64,000 nucleotides of DNA, from assembly GCF_020509005.1 (NCBI RefSeq), contig NC_063012.1, positions 3,286,001 through 3,350,000 of the forward strand. Direction: 5' to 3'. Below the pieces are notes generated by a model that had not been told where the DNA came from, searched no databases, and saw only the letters and a list, made by a program, of their open reading frames with translations. A program made the translations under genes and the position numbers. This DNA is from Fulvia fulva (lineage: Eukaryota > Ascomycota > Dothideomycetes > Mycosphaerellales > Mycosphaerellaceae). Every line of letters begins with the position of its first letter. Within the stretch, counting starts at the first letter, position 1. Shown piece by piece: positions 12,501-24,600 of the stretch.

Positions 12501-14516
12501 GTGGCCTCGACCAGGTCGAAAACAGCTTAGTCAAGCTATATCAAGCGATGCTTACCATGGACCCAACCATGGGCAAGTATTCACATGGTCGACCGAGGTC
12601 GCGTGGAGGTTTCGATGATAACGAGACTGCAAACATGACGGCGCTGCGAGAGAAGAAGGTCACATACGATCGTGAGACTAACGAGTTCTGCAAACGCTTG
12701 ATGCAGTTCCTGGACAATAAGTTCACTCTGGCAACAAACTCATCGAAAGGACGCATGCTGCAGATACCTCGCGCGGGCGGACTGGCCAAGCTAAATTCGG
12801 ACGCTGTCCTTGAGGTCCGAAATGGATTGTGGATGTACAGTCCACTCATCCTCTTCACGAAGGAGGTCAACACGCCGGCATGGCAGACATTGCAACGCAT
12901 GTACTACACTCGAGCTGCCGTCCTGTACACAGACGCTTTCAAAGAGAACATCTCGAACATGAAACGTGCGGCAAGGGCAAGTGTCGGAGATGAGACTGAC
13001 ATCCTATTTACTGCTCAAGAGAAGGAGGAACATCCAGCTGGCGGAGGCTTGGCATCCACTGCGCGGAAGATCACAGTCAAACGATCACAAACGCTCGCGA
13101 AGACACTACGAAACCCGCTAGGTGGTGATAAGTCGCATGCTCCTGAACGAAAGCAGCCTGGAACGATGAGTCGGTCTGAAGCATTTGCTCTAGCAATGGA
13201 CGATATGGCGCCGAAAATCAGTGAGGAGCAGAATTTCTTCGTGGAGCTGTTCCACGCCAACTCTCTGGAAGCCCAAGACTTCATCGACGCCGTCGGGTCT
13301 GCTTCGCCTAGCGCGAGGCGCGGGACAGACCTGCGCAGACCCAAACCAACAGACCCGGATCGCCACATTGCTGGTCTCGTGACAAACACTATGGGCGAAA
13401 TCTTTAACTTCTTCGGACGAGAACTCGACGCCATGCTTAACTGGAGTATTTCGGAAGATCCAGTTCAGGGTGTGGGAGTAATGGCCAGCCTAGGCAAACA
13501 TGCTTTCTACCTCCGAGAGTCAAACCAGGAATATTTGCAACACCTTGTGACTGAATTATTCGACAAGCTTCAGAGCCGATTTAACAAGTTCGTGGACGAG
13601 CAAATACGTGCCATTGAAGACACCAAGGTGAAGATCAAGAAGCGTAAGGGCATTATCGCCTTTATGAAAATATTCCCTCAGTTCTCCAATTACGTCGAAA
13701 ACGTTTTCGCAACCGTGGCAGGTAACGACTACGACGGTCCCGCTGACTGCGTGCTTGACGTGAGGAGACTTGTGGACGCAGCGTACGACAAGCTCAACCG
13801 GGCGATGTTTGATAGTCTCAAAGTCATTGCAAAGGAGAGCCCTGTCGCTGGTGCGCCTGTCAAGGGTGGTACAGCCCAAGGTGCCGATGATCCAGAGGAC
13901 AAGGAGATGCTCAACTACCACATTCTGCTCATTGAGAACATGCACCACTACATCGAAGAAGTCGAAGATGGTGGTAGGCAAGGAGTCCTTTCGGTATGGA
14001 AGGAAACAGCGCAGAAGGAGAGAGCGGACGCTTTGGAAGGCTATGTACTAAGAGTCATCCGAAGACCGCTTGGGAAATTGCTGGTAAGTCTACATGAGGC
14101 TCTACGCCGACCGCTGAAGATTGAACTGCTCTAACGCACGGCAGGACTTCCTCGAATCTACTGATTCTATCCTCACCAGCAACAACAACAACCCTACTGC
14201 CGTTTCTTCTCGACCAAGCTACAGCAGAAAGACCTTGCGGCACTTGCTCTCGGAACGCTACGACGGCAAGACTGTGCGCCGTGATATTGACACTTTACGG
14301 AAACGCATCGAGAAGCATTTTGGTGATGCTGACGACAGCGAAGCTGTTTCACGAAACCTCGTTGGTCTCGTGTCCAAAGAGTGCGAGCAGGCCTACGAAG
14401 GTGTTCTGGATCGGGTGGAGAAGTTGAAGCAGCAGGTGTATCCTGACACGGAGGGCGAGAAGGAGGTGATCATTGATTTCACGAAGGCGGATATTGCTGC
14501 TGCATTTAGACGTTAG
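9566..14516 (+). CDS. SEC3: Exocyst complex component Sec3
   Basis: Exons 9566-14083 and 14145-14516, joined over a 61-base intron (GTAAGT, CTAAC, GCAG), give 1629 residues. Sec3 is a landmark subunit of the exocyst, which tethers secretory vesicles to sites of polar growth. Residues about 70-235 match the N-terminal PH-like domain that binds PI(4,5)P2 and Rho GTPases, with Lys/Arg-rich strands and the conserved FTVTITKPYYWQ block. Residues 250-810 are a long disordered Pro/Ser linker, typical of filamentous fungi. From about 810 to the end lies the helical exocyst Sec3 region, starting with a coiled coil near KIKRRSAQQEKYLASLG. An alternating Ser-Gln tract at 37-60 precedes the PH domain. 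The protein is longer than the yeast one mainly through the linker. Confidence 0.95.
9675..9744 (+). repeat. Hexanucleotide repeat coding for Ser-Gln
   Basis: CAGTCG and CAGTCA units run in tandem within SEC3 and encode about eleven Ser-Gln pairs (residues 37-60). The unit is six bases, so length changes keep the frame. It is a candidate polymorphic site. Confidence 0.85.
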
Positions 14517-16853
14517 CCCGAGAAGGTACGTATGGCCACAGCAGGTCCGCGCGATCGAGTGATGCGTGATAATCTCGAGCCATTTGAATGCTCGAAACAT
14601 TGTACATATAACCTTGGTTACACCGGGCCAGACTGAAATGGCCGCATTCTGTACAATGAACGACAGCAATACTCATCCCTCACTTCCCGGCAAGCCAGCC
14701 ACGCCAGTGGCATGGCCATGTATGCGTATACCAAAGCACTTGGCAAACTACAAGAACCTTATGTTGACCCGAAAGCTTCAACAAGGACAGAAGTGCTATG
14801 TACCATCCAGCTGATGTCCCTACGTGAGCTGATGGACCCCTCACGATCGGCTGCGTGGAAGTAACGTTACATATCTCAGGGAATGCCAGAGTGACCAGGC
14901 ACAGGAAGAGCACCGCCAGATACGAGAACTAACTCGAAAAGGCATTGTTCATTGCGCACACTGGTCCTGTGACGAGTGATAGCAGCAGGAGCACCGTCGG
15001 TTGACGAATCTTGAGGTGATGTTCGAGTGAGGCAATATCATACACCTCACCAACGAGAGAAGCAGATGTCACCGGTGGTGGGTCGCTGTCGACAGACCCG
15101 GTCTGCATGTAAGTGTAGAGAAGTGCCAGGGTGTAAAGTAATTGAACAACGCAGCATGGGGTGTATTGTTTCATGACTATTCTGAAGATGTACAAACAAA
15201 AGGAACCATCTTTTCAAACCCTCCGCACCTACCTGATATGCCGCAAGTGCGCTGTCGCTTCGTCACTTGACCAGATTATGAGGAATCACTGTTGTCACAT
15301 GTCAGCCAATGTCCTTCAGCCGAGTGTGTAAGGAGCAGGAGTGTGTATGTGAAGAGCTGGGTCAGACATCCAAGGAAGAATTGCCCCTCATCTGCCATCT
15401 AAGTAGGTTCGCGTCGATGGCTCGAGTGGAAACTGCGAATGTGGAAAAGTTTTTCATCATCCAGCGGACGTGCGCATGGCGCACGTCGGGGGAGGTGGTG
15501 GAGGATAAGACAGTACTGACCTATTGTGTTGTTGCCTCCCAGCAGCACGCATTCGTAACGGGTTGTGGGAGGCAGTCCGCCGATATCACTACCAGACGGG
15601 AGCGGCATGCAGCCTGTGTGCAAGTACCGCGTGGGTGATTTGTTTAGAAGGTGGTGTGGGAGGTGTAGACAAGCTGGCGCAGCTAGACCCTACGGCGGGT
15701 GAGGCTCGAGGAAGCTTAAGAAGCTCGGGTATACTGCAAGGCAGACGGGTGGGGCGAGGCAAGTGAGAGATCTGCGGACTCGGCAATTAGCAGGAGTTCA
15801 GGATGCAATAAGACGAGCTTGTGTTGCGAAGGTGCGGCTGCGTGTCAGGCAAAAGTTACTGGCTAGTATACATCCACCGGCGAAGGCGGACGGACAGTCT
15901 GATTTCTTCAAGGTCGAATCGGTTGGGAAAAGAAGACAATTTATGGTGTATCATCTCTCGAGCAGGGAGGCGGTGCGGGTTGGGGATAGACTTACCAAGA
16001 CGTGTCGGTCAGAAGAGGTGGTGGTGTGGTGAAGTGGAAGTGGATGTGGAAGCGGAAGTGGAAGTGGAAGTGGAAGTGGTGTTGTTGACGTTGATGGCGC
16101 AGGATAGAAAATGTTCGAAGACGCGAAATTATTCAAGGCAAGAGGGAGCTTGGACCGCATGTGCACGTGACCCTTCGGCGGATCATCGCCGCAAGTCGCC
16201 AACATCGTGCTGCTGTCTGCTGTCTGTGTCTCCCGATTCTCGCGCAGCGCATCGCATTGCTCGCCGCCCTCTCCAACGCCTCTCACCGCCCGACAACCCT
16301 CCCATAGGACATCCTCGCTGTTTCCCACCCCCTCGTATCGCACCGGAGCTGTACCCTCCCCGTCCGTTTGCTGGCCCAGTGTCGCGACGCTGCTGTTTCA
16401 CTAAGCCCTCAGCCCTCAGCCAGCGCAGCCCGCTCCCAGTCGCGACCCAGCTGTGCGGGAGACGCATCCTGTATGAGCTCACGGCCGGCATCGATCGACA
16501 CCACCACCACCACCACTGGCACACTGCACACTGCACCGCACCGCCCTGGACTGCATCGCAACACCTCGCAAGCCCGCCGCGCCAACAGCATATAGTGTTT
16601 CCGACGGTTCGGCCAGCTTTGCGCTTCGCTTACCCGCTGCTGGAGCCGACGGGAGCACGTGGTCGTCCTGTCCTATGCCAGAACAGCTATAGGCGCAATA
16701 CCGCCCTATGCATTTGGCGCCTGCTCGAGAGACAGCTGTTCGACCCGCTCTAGGCCGACGGCTTGAGTCGGAGACGGTAGTCCGCGACGCCTCCGGACTG
16801 CCTTCGACCACTACTTGTCGACGGGCAACGAGCACGAGGATTCGCGTAGCAAG
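14517..16853. other. Long intergenic region and ptaB leader
   Basis: About 2.3 kb without a supportable gene. A 310-codon plus-strand frame (15821-16753) is judged accidental because it crosses a simple repeat and has Arg/Pro/His-heavy noise composition. From about 16240 the plus strand is C/T-rich, as in a long fungal leader, fitting a regulated transcription factor partner. Confidence 0.5.
16030..16079 (+). repeat. GGAAGT-type simple repeat
   Basis: A run of imperfect GAAGTG hexamers, with GGATGT and GGAAGC variants, lies about 0.8 kb before the ptaB start. It is polypurine on the plus strand. No function is evident. Confidence 0.75.
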
Positions 16854-19260
16854 ATGATGGCAGCATATCAACCTACGCCTGGAGTAGGGCACCCGGGCCT
16901 GCCTCACGGACATCCAGGCATGGCGCCGACGCCGGGCCACATGGGTCAAACAATGCAGATGCACCCGGGAGTCTCTGGGGCGCCTCATGTGAGCCAGCCC
17001 GGTGCCATGATGGGCATGCAGCCTGGTGCGCAGGGCATGGGCCCTGGTGGAATGGGCGGACAGCACCCCAATGGCATGATGCAGGCGCAGATGGGCGGCC
17101 ACAGCGTGGCAGGTGGCATGCCCGGACAGCAGAACATGAGCCATATGACACCGCAGCAGGCAATGCAGCAGCAGGTCATGATGCAGCAGAGTAAGTCTCC
17201 CATACATATGCTACAGCGACGTCGGCAACGCCCGTTGCCCCGTCCAAGTCACTTAATCGGATTCGAAACCTCGCTGTCGAAGTTTGTTACCCTGCTAACA
17301 TGTATATGGCAGTGCAAAACAATCCACAATTGTTGCAGCAGCAGCAAATGCTCCGTATGCGCCATCATCAGCAGCAACAGATGCTCCAACAGCAAGCTGC
17401 CGCTCAGCAAAACGGCATGAACAGTATGCAGCAAGGCATGCAATTAACACCGCAGCAGATGGCACAAATGCAGCACGCACAGGCACAGCAACAGCAGCAG
17501 CAACAGCAGCAGCAAGCGGGTGGCCAGTCTGTTCAGCTGCCGGCACATCTGATGCAGCAGCAGATGGCCCTTCACCAGCAGCGAATGCAAGCCCAGGCGC
17601 AACAGCAACAACAGACCCAGTTGCAACAGCAAATGGCAATGCAGCACGTCAATTCTCAGCAGAGCAACCAGGGGCAACCCACTCCGCAGAATCCTCAGGC
17701 ACAACCAAACAATCCTCAGCAAATACGACCACAATCTCGAATGGCGAACCCAAACGAGCAAGCCCAAGCCAGCCAGCAACAGCATCAGGCCCAAGGCCAG
17801 GCCCAACCAGTCTCGGCGCCGAACCAGCAAGCTGCTCAACAAGGACAACAGGCAAATGCCCAAAATACACCCCAGGCTCTGCAGCGGCAGCAACAGATAG
17901 CCATGATGCAGCGACAACAGATGCTGGCACAGCAACGACAACAGGCGGCGATGCACAACCAAAGCACGACTCAGCAAGCGACAAACGCTCAAGGAGGCAT
18001 GTTTATTTTGAGGTTAATGAGCTTCAGTGACCACATTGGTCAATTCACCGAGGAAAGCGGCAAGCAAATGGCGGCTTGGAACAGTCTAGTGGACAAACAT
18101 TTCGCACCCGAAGGTCGCCTCATTCATAGCTTCGACAACGACCCAGCTGGCCAGCGCAACAAGAATTATGAGGTACTTCGACCGAGCGTGGCGCGGTATT
18201 TCTGGACATACTTCGATTCTGGGGCGAGTTCATTACGCCTACACACTGAGAATGCTCGCGAGGTCCCGAATCCCAGTGGTAGCCATCAAGTGGTTTGTCA
18301 GAACGCGATTTTCTCTGTCTCGTATCCGAGTGGTGCTCGGCTAGAGATGACTGGGTCCTTGCAAGTCCTCTTCAGCGCTGGAAGCGATGCGATTGAGTGT
18401 CTCCAGTTCTCCACTGCGAACACAGATGAGATAATTTCTCGATCTCGGATCGAGAAGGTGGTCAGCGAATGGTCACCCTCTTTGCCGAACAAGTCGCCGA
18501 AGATGGCGAAGAACAAATTGCCGAAAGCTCAGCAGAAGATGCAGGAACAACAAGATCGGTTGACCATGGACCATTTTCCGAAAGCGCCCAAGGGAACACT
18601 CGGCGTCTCCTCCAAGGTGCAATATTTTCTAGAGGTGAGCGACACGGCGACGTGCTTTTGACTCGAAGGCTAGCTAACGGATTGCAGATGGGCGAAACAA
18701 TGAACCTGATGTCTGATCTCATGTCGTGCGCCCAGGAAAAGAAGATTCGTCCTGAGCAAGCTCTGGAACATCTTGCAGCACAAAATGAAGCTAATGGCCA
18801 AACACAGCAAGGCGGTAACACGCAGATACACCTTCCCATGAACGGTGTTCCACAAGGAGCGAGAACACCAAGTATGGGCAATATGCAGATGCCGCAAAAC
18901 GGCCAAGGCGGAGCATATGCGTCACCTTCTGTCGCCAATCTGAATCTGCCTAACGGGATGAATGGCTCACCACATCTGGGCAATCATCCTGGTAACCTCG
19001 CGCCCAACATGGGTTTAGCAAACTCACACACGCCATCGCCCCACCAGTCGAACATGGCGGCACCACCTATGGTCCCGCAGCATAGCCAGCAGGGTACCAA
19101 TAGCAGCGTCGCAAGCGCCAACACCAGTCCCAATATGAACAACACAGGCGCCAAGCGGAGACGAAGTACTGTCAAGCTCGAAGGAGACGATGGCGGCGGC
19201 CCAGACAACTCCAACCGGGTCAAACCAAGTCCTCGCATGGCGAAGAAGGCGAGACCTTGA
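16854..19260 (+). CDS. ptaB: LIM-binding-domain transcriptional co-regulator, PtaB type
   Basis: Exons 16854-17190, 17313-18634 and 18688-19260 give 743 residues. Both introns have GCTAAC branch sites (122 and 53 bases). Residues 1-112 are rich in Gly/Met/Pro/His. About 113-340 is a Gln/Met-rich activator-like tract with CAG runs. Residues about 341-575 form the LIM-binding (LDB1/Mfg1-like) domain, beginning GGMFILRLMSFSDHIGQF. The C-terminus is Asn/Pro-rich with a basic nuclear signal (KRRRSTVKLE). In Aspergillus PtaB partners SomA, and in Candida Mfg1 partners Flo8 and Mss11, to control adhesion, biofilm and development. The same role is likely here. The frame actually starts at MMAAYQPTPG, since the in-frame codons upstream lack an ATG. 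Confidence 0.92.
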
Positions 19261-20084
19261 AAATGCTAGCTTGTACCCACGGCGTTTGGAGGGCTGGTGT
19301 GGCATTCTCTGTCTGTGTGTTGTTTTTGCGACTACCCCTGGATACTCTTATTTTACAGCGCGGCGTTCCGAATGTGTTTGATCTCTGGCGAACAGGAAAC
19401 TCAGAGCCTGTCCTCTCGAGAAGAGCTTAGTACTACCCGCTCTTGGCTTGGGAGAGAGTAGAAAGCAATGCTAATCTACAAATGTTGGCGGCGCAGGAAG
19501 GACTATATGGTATAGCATTTGTACGATATTTGCTTTAACAAGACATGACATGACATTGGAAGGGCTGGCTGTATGCTGTATTTCTTGCTCCAGCAGCGCG
19601 AATCACCGCCTTCGTGAGTCACGTTTCGGGATTCTCGAGCCATGTTGCCTTCACGATATACTTCTAGTCATCTTCGCTTAGCAAGTCTCCAGTGACTGCC
19701 TCAATACATGTGCTCGCCAAATTGGGATGCGCCAAGTGGGCGTCGGGTTTCATCCGGCGGCACGAGCATCTCGAAAGCAATTCGTTCCTTTCTTTCACAA
19801 TCCACACCACACTGCACGATTGACTGTGCTTTTTCCAACCCGCTGCTGAGTATTTACGAATTTACCCCGAATACTCCGAGTACCATGACGGCTGATGAAC
19901 AATCATGGTAGACATTTAGTCTCATTCACATCGCGCTCGCAACAACAAGCCTGGCACTTGATCTCTTCTGAACTTCGACGACAAACGAACCCAAGCTCGT
20001 CAATCATGATGCCCTGATGGGTATATCAACGCAACGCATAGACCAAGCATACCTGACTCCAGCCGCTGCTCCCTTTGGACGACG
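19261..20084. other. Intergenic
   Basis: Holds the 3' end of ptaB and the promoter of the SET-domain gene. No further gene or clear motif seen. Confidence 0.5.
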
Positions 20085-21179
20085 ATGAGCTGTCAAGCAG
20101 TCACGGTGAAGCGATGGCTCTCCGACCGTGCGAGTCCTTCTTCTGTACTTTTAGGAACACCTTCAACAAAAGTGCAAGTTTCCAAAACAGGCAGTGGACT
20201 CGGACTCTTCGCTACTCGGCACATAGAGGCGTTCTCTGTCTTGCTCTCGGATGCACCGCTCATCTTGATGGAACCTGAAGATGACCTTCCTGAGCTGTAC
20301 CAGAAGTTCACCAGGTTAGGTCGCGGCGATCAAGAAAAGTACTTGAACCTGAGCTACCACGAGAACCCTTCTCGCGATGCCTTGCTCAAGGACAAGCTCC
20401 TTCAGCGAGGATTCGGCAAGGAAGGATTGCAGGAAATGGCCCAAGTGGCTGGTATCATGCAGAATAACGCGTTCAATGTTGACCTAGGCGATGGTCGCGG
20501 CTCCTGCCATCGCGCGCTGTTTCCGCATGTTGCCAGACTCAACCATTCTTGCATTCCGAATGCCCATGTGTGCTTCTATCCTGAGCAATCCCCTGGCCGG
20601 ATGGTAGTGCACACTCTCCGACCATTGGAAGCAGACGAAGAGATCCGAATTTCCTACTTCAGCATCTTATTGCCTTACGCAGAGAGACAAGCCAAGGCGC
20701 AGAAGTGGGGCTTCACTTGTCGGTGTTCTGGTTGCGATGAGCGTGCAGGTGGGTTTGAAGGCAGTGAGTCGCAGCGGAGGATGTGCAGAGACTTCGCGAC
20801 TCGTCAAGGTGAAATGATGAAGCGTGCCGTAGTCACCATGATGGAGCTCAATGACGTTGCGGGTATGGGTCGAGCTGCTGTCTATCAAGCGAAGCGGGAG
20901 GATGGGCTGGTGCCAACTCTGCCTGACTTATTTGACGGGTTGGCAATGCTACAGGCCAAGGTCTTGCTGGTACAAAAACGCGAGACAGAAAGGGACAGTG
21001 TGCTGTCGCTGTTAGAAGAGGCTGTAGAATGGGAGGCGCGTATTACTGGCACACGCAGTCAAGCCACTTCTAAGCGTCTGCGAAGACTGGCACAGTTCGC
21101 ACAGAAGCAAGGACCGCTGATGATTCCTGCCATCGAGCTGGATGCGAGTGGCAGCTATCGGGTTAAATGGCCGCAGTGA
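20085..21179 (+). CDS. SET-domain protein (SMYD-like, candidate lysine methyltransferase)
   Basis: A single exon gives 364 residues. The N-terminal SET motif SGLGLFATRHI (about 37-47) should bind the methyl donor. RLNHSCIPN (151-159) is the core motif that forms the pseudoknot and cofactor pocket. EEIRISY (185-191) carries the catalytic-type Tyr. The post-SET Cys pattern CRCSGC follows at 212-217. No MYND zinc finger is visible between the SET halves, so this is the fungal SET-only branch related to SMYD and SET5-like proteins. The C-terminal 130 residues are helical and may form a TPR-like lobe. The substrate, histone or other, cannot be told. The start is the first ATG in frame, 23 residues ahead of conserved sequence. 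Confidence 0.9.
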   Translation: MSCQAVTVKRWLSDRASPSSVLLGTPSTKVQVSKTGSGLGLFATRHIEAFSVLLSDAPLILMEPEDDLPELYQKFTRLGRGDQEKYLNLSYHENPSRDALLKDKLLQRGFGKEGLQEMAQVAGIMQNNAFNVDLGDGRGSCHRALFPHVARLNHSCIPNAHVCFYPEQSPGRMVVHTLRPLEADEEIRISYFSILLPYAERQAKAQKWGFTCRCSGCDERAGGFEGSESQRRMCRDFATRQGEMMKRAVVTMMELNDVAGMGRAAVYQAKREDGLVPTLPDLFDGLAMLQAKVLLVQKRETERDSVLSLLEEAVEWEARITGTRSQATSKRLRRLAQFAQKQGPLMIPAIELDASGSYRVKWPQ

Positions 21180-21658
21180 AGTACACGCTCGATCGACACT
21201 GCCGTGACGTGGACCTCGATCACACAACGAGTTTGCGTGTTTTTCAAGGTCTTTGCATTATAAAGTACTTGCAGTAAGGGGAGCGAATGTGAAACGTCCC
21301 CCTCGGTGAGAAGGTGCATGCCCGTGGCCCGTGCCAGCAAAAGGCACTCCGCTTTTCTCGAGGTCGAGCACTTCACAGCTTCGTGGCTTCATCGACACAA
21401 CTTTGACGAGACATAACTGGCCAACCATCCGTCGCCATCTGACATACGGCACATAGGTGGCAGATCGTACCAGCGCGGCCGGGAAAAAGGCGCCCACGTC
21501 AATTAAGTATTCTGCAGCTGTCCACTTCGGTGGAATTGATGGAGACATCAAACATGTGACGCAGCATCCCACCTAAATCACATTGGCGACAGAACCATTG
21601 CGAGTGACAGTAACACCATCCTTACCGACCGGGCCACGCCATTGCTGAATTGGCGACA
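21180..21658. other. Intergenic, dcl2 promoter
   Basis: 479 bases between the SET gene and dcl2, with no gene seen. The final 60 bases, before ATG 21659, are the likely leader. Confidence 0.5.
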
Positions 21659-24600
21659 ATGGACTCCCCCAGTCAGCCGCCGATCGTGAAGTTGCGGTCT
21701 TATCAGCAGGAGATGCTAGATGCCAGCATCGAGAAAAACATCATCGTAGCCGTAAGCTTGTCCTCACCCAACAGACGAGGGAAGATTGACTGAAATGCGC
21801 CTGGCAATAGATGGATACTGGCTCTGGCAAGACTCACGTTGCCATTGCTCGCATCCTCGTAGAGCTTGAGCAGGGCATCACTGACAAGGTAACCTGTGCC
21901 CAGTAATCTCAATTCTCCTCGAGATGGCGCCAGATAGGGCTTCTGACACTTTTGCATAGCTTGTGTGGTTTCTGGCGCCCTCGGTCGCCCTTGCAGAGCA
22001 GCAGGCTCAAGTTCTATCAGATCACCTGCCAGCGTATCGCCTACGCACCCTCTTGGGCGCAGATGGTGTTGAGAAATGGACTGACCAGGGTATTTGGGAT
22101 GCACTGCTTGCCAATGTTAGCGTCATGGTATCTACACCTGCTGTTCTCGCAGATGCTCTCTCGCATGGCTTCTTGAATATGAGGAGACTATCGTTGTGCA
22201 TTTTCGATGAAGGTATGTTTCATGCTTTATGGCTCAATTTACTAGCTGACTTGACCTACACCAGCGCATCATGCAACCAAGAACCACCCATACAATGCAA
22301 TCCTGAAGCTTTACTACCAGCCTGCAAGACTGAGAGGGGAACACGTGCCACATATACTAGGCTTAAGTGCGAGTCCGGTAGTGAACTCCAAGAAAGGCAG
22401 TCTCGAGTAGGTTTAGTATCTCGAGAGTCAATACGGTGCTAATGCGCTGCAGGGAGATTGAAACAAGCTTGAACGCCGTCGCTGTGACTCCCAAGCAGAA
22501 CAGGGAAGATTTGGAAAAGCACGTCAATCCTCCACAGGTTGTCTTAATCATCTACTCAACAGAAGACACGAAGGAGCATGACATGCTGTGTAAGACCATG
22601 GCCAAGGCTACTGACGACTACGACTTCCTTCGAGATCCGTACGTTGTCGACCTACGACAGCAGGGCGACGAAAGATCACTGAAAGAGCTCAACAAAATCT
22701 TGCTCAAGAAAAAGACTTACACTTATGAGCAGCTTCGTGGCTTGCGAGGAAGAGCTTTCTCGATACACGATGAGCTAGGACCTTCTATGGCCAGGTGGTA
22801 TGTCAGTGAATGCATTTTAAGATTTCGAACTGGTTTTACTTCAGGCACGGCGATAATGCCTGACCTATCAGAGAAGGAAAAGATGCACTTGAACCACCTA
22901 TTCGACCCCATCCTACAACAAGTTGACTTCGGAGCACACGGAAAACTCGTTACAACAGATAAGGTTCAGAATCTGGTGAGGATACTGCGGGCAGAGTCCT
23001 CCGCAGAGACAAGAGGTGTCATATTCGTACAACAAAGGTCAGCGCTCCAAGAATGGTTGCTTACGGAGGAAGGTCAGAGGCGCTAACGTCGATGATATAC
23101 AGAGCGCAGGTCACAGCTCTTGCGGAACTACTTCGACAAACAGATGAGATTGCAGTGTCCTACCAGGTTGGAACATTTGTTGGCACTTCCTCCTCGTCGT
23201 TTCGTAAGGTGTCCGTTGCGGATCTCGCAAATCTTCGTGCACATATTACCGACCTCGAAGCGTTCCGCAGTGGCGAGAAGAACTTGATGATAGCAACGAA
23301 TGTTCTCGAAGAAGGAATCGATATCTCTGCTTGCAACCTGATCATATGCTTTGAGAAGCCTGGCAATCTCGTCTCCTTCGTGCAAAGGCGCGGTCGAGCC
23401 AGACGCAAGGATTCCAAGTACTACGTCTTCACATCCGAGGAAGAGGCGCTGAAAGCTGGAAAGCAATGGGAAGCACTCGAAGCTCAGATGAAGCAGGCAT
23501 ATATGGACGATACAAGACAGCCAGCTCCCAGCGCGGAGGAAGACCTAAGCAGCAGAACGTACCACATCGCTGCAACGCAGGCCCTCCTCACCTTGGAGAG
23601 CGCCAAGGCGCATCTATTGCACTTCTGTAGTGTTGGCATTTCTCAAGCCAGCAACTATGCGGACCTACGGCCAGAATTCGATGCCGTAATGAAGTCAGTC
23701 GGGTCGTGGACGGCCACAGTCGATCTACCGGCATTCGTACACCCTGATCTGCGGCACGCAACATCTTCACAAGCATGGCCGACTGAGGCCACAGCGATTT
23801 GCGACGCAGCTTTTGAGGCCTATGTTGCGCTTCATAAAGCCGGGCTTGTGAACGATAACTTGTTGCCTCTGACCAAAGACTACGGACCAGCAATCGGCGA
23901 ACAGCATTTGGATCAGCCATCCATTGCAGAAGTATCAGACCCAATATACGTGTGGCGAGGCTTCTTCGGCGGCCTTGCTTTCCATGACATGCGCTGGCAT
24001 GTCTATCGTGTGTCTTTGAGCACACCTGACGGCGTGCAGTCTCAAATGCGAATGTGGACCCCTTGTCCGATTCATTGTGGTTCGATCCGACTCTACTGGA
24101 GTGCCAACACTACCTATGTGGTGGAAATACTTGCTGAAAGCAAAGGGGCGCAGAAAATGAGCGCAGCTAGCCTGGCGTCACTGCAAGCAACCTCGGATCT
24201 GATTCTTCGCTCGGTCCACGGATCTCGAATGGCGATCGATAAGAAAGACTACCCGATCTTATTCGCCCCGGCATTGCAGGATAATGAGCTTCTGAAGTGG
24301 GTCGATAGTATGTCTGGATCAGCGCCCATCAATGGACCCATGCAGCTGACCCCGTCGCAACAAGCGGAGGTGGGTCTTGTCAGAGTCAAGGGGCAGCCCG
24401 GTCGTGCCTACTTCTTCCAGTCGTTGGAGACATTGACCGGCGATAAGACAGCCTCTGGGCAATCCGTGAGGGTGCGCACATTCCCAAAGCGTAAGGACTT
24501 TCTCCACCCCATCGCAGCAGATCATGGCACCAGGGTGGCGTACACCGGGACACAATCATATCCTCTTGCCGAATGCTCGATCGACAGACTGGCAGCTGGG

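Noticed and set aside
15821..16753. 310-codon plus-strand frame upstream of ptaB
   Set aside because: It runs through the GGAAGT simple repeat and a His-rich CAC run, has no motif, and overlaps the likely ptaB leader.
17444..17992. 182-codon Leu-rich minus-strand frame
   Set aside because: It is the complement of the CAG/Gln-rich tract of ptaB, where CTG reads as Leu.
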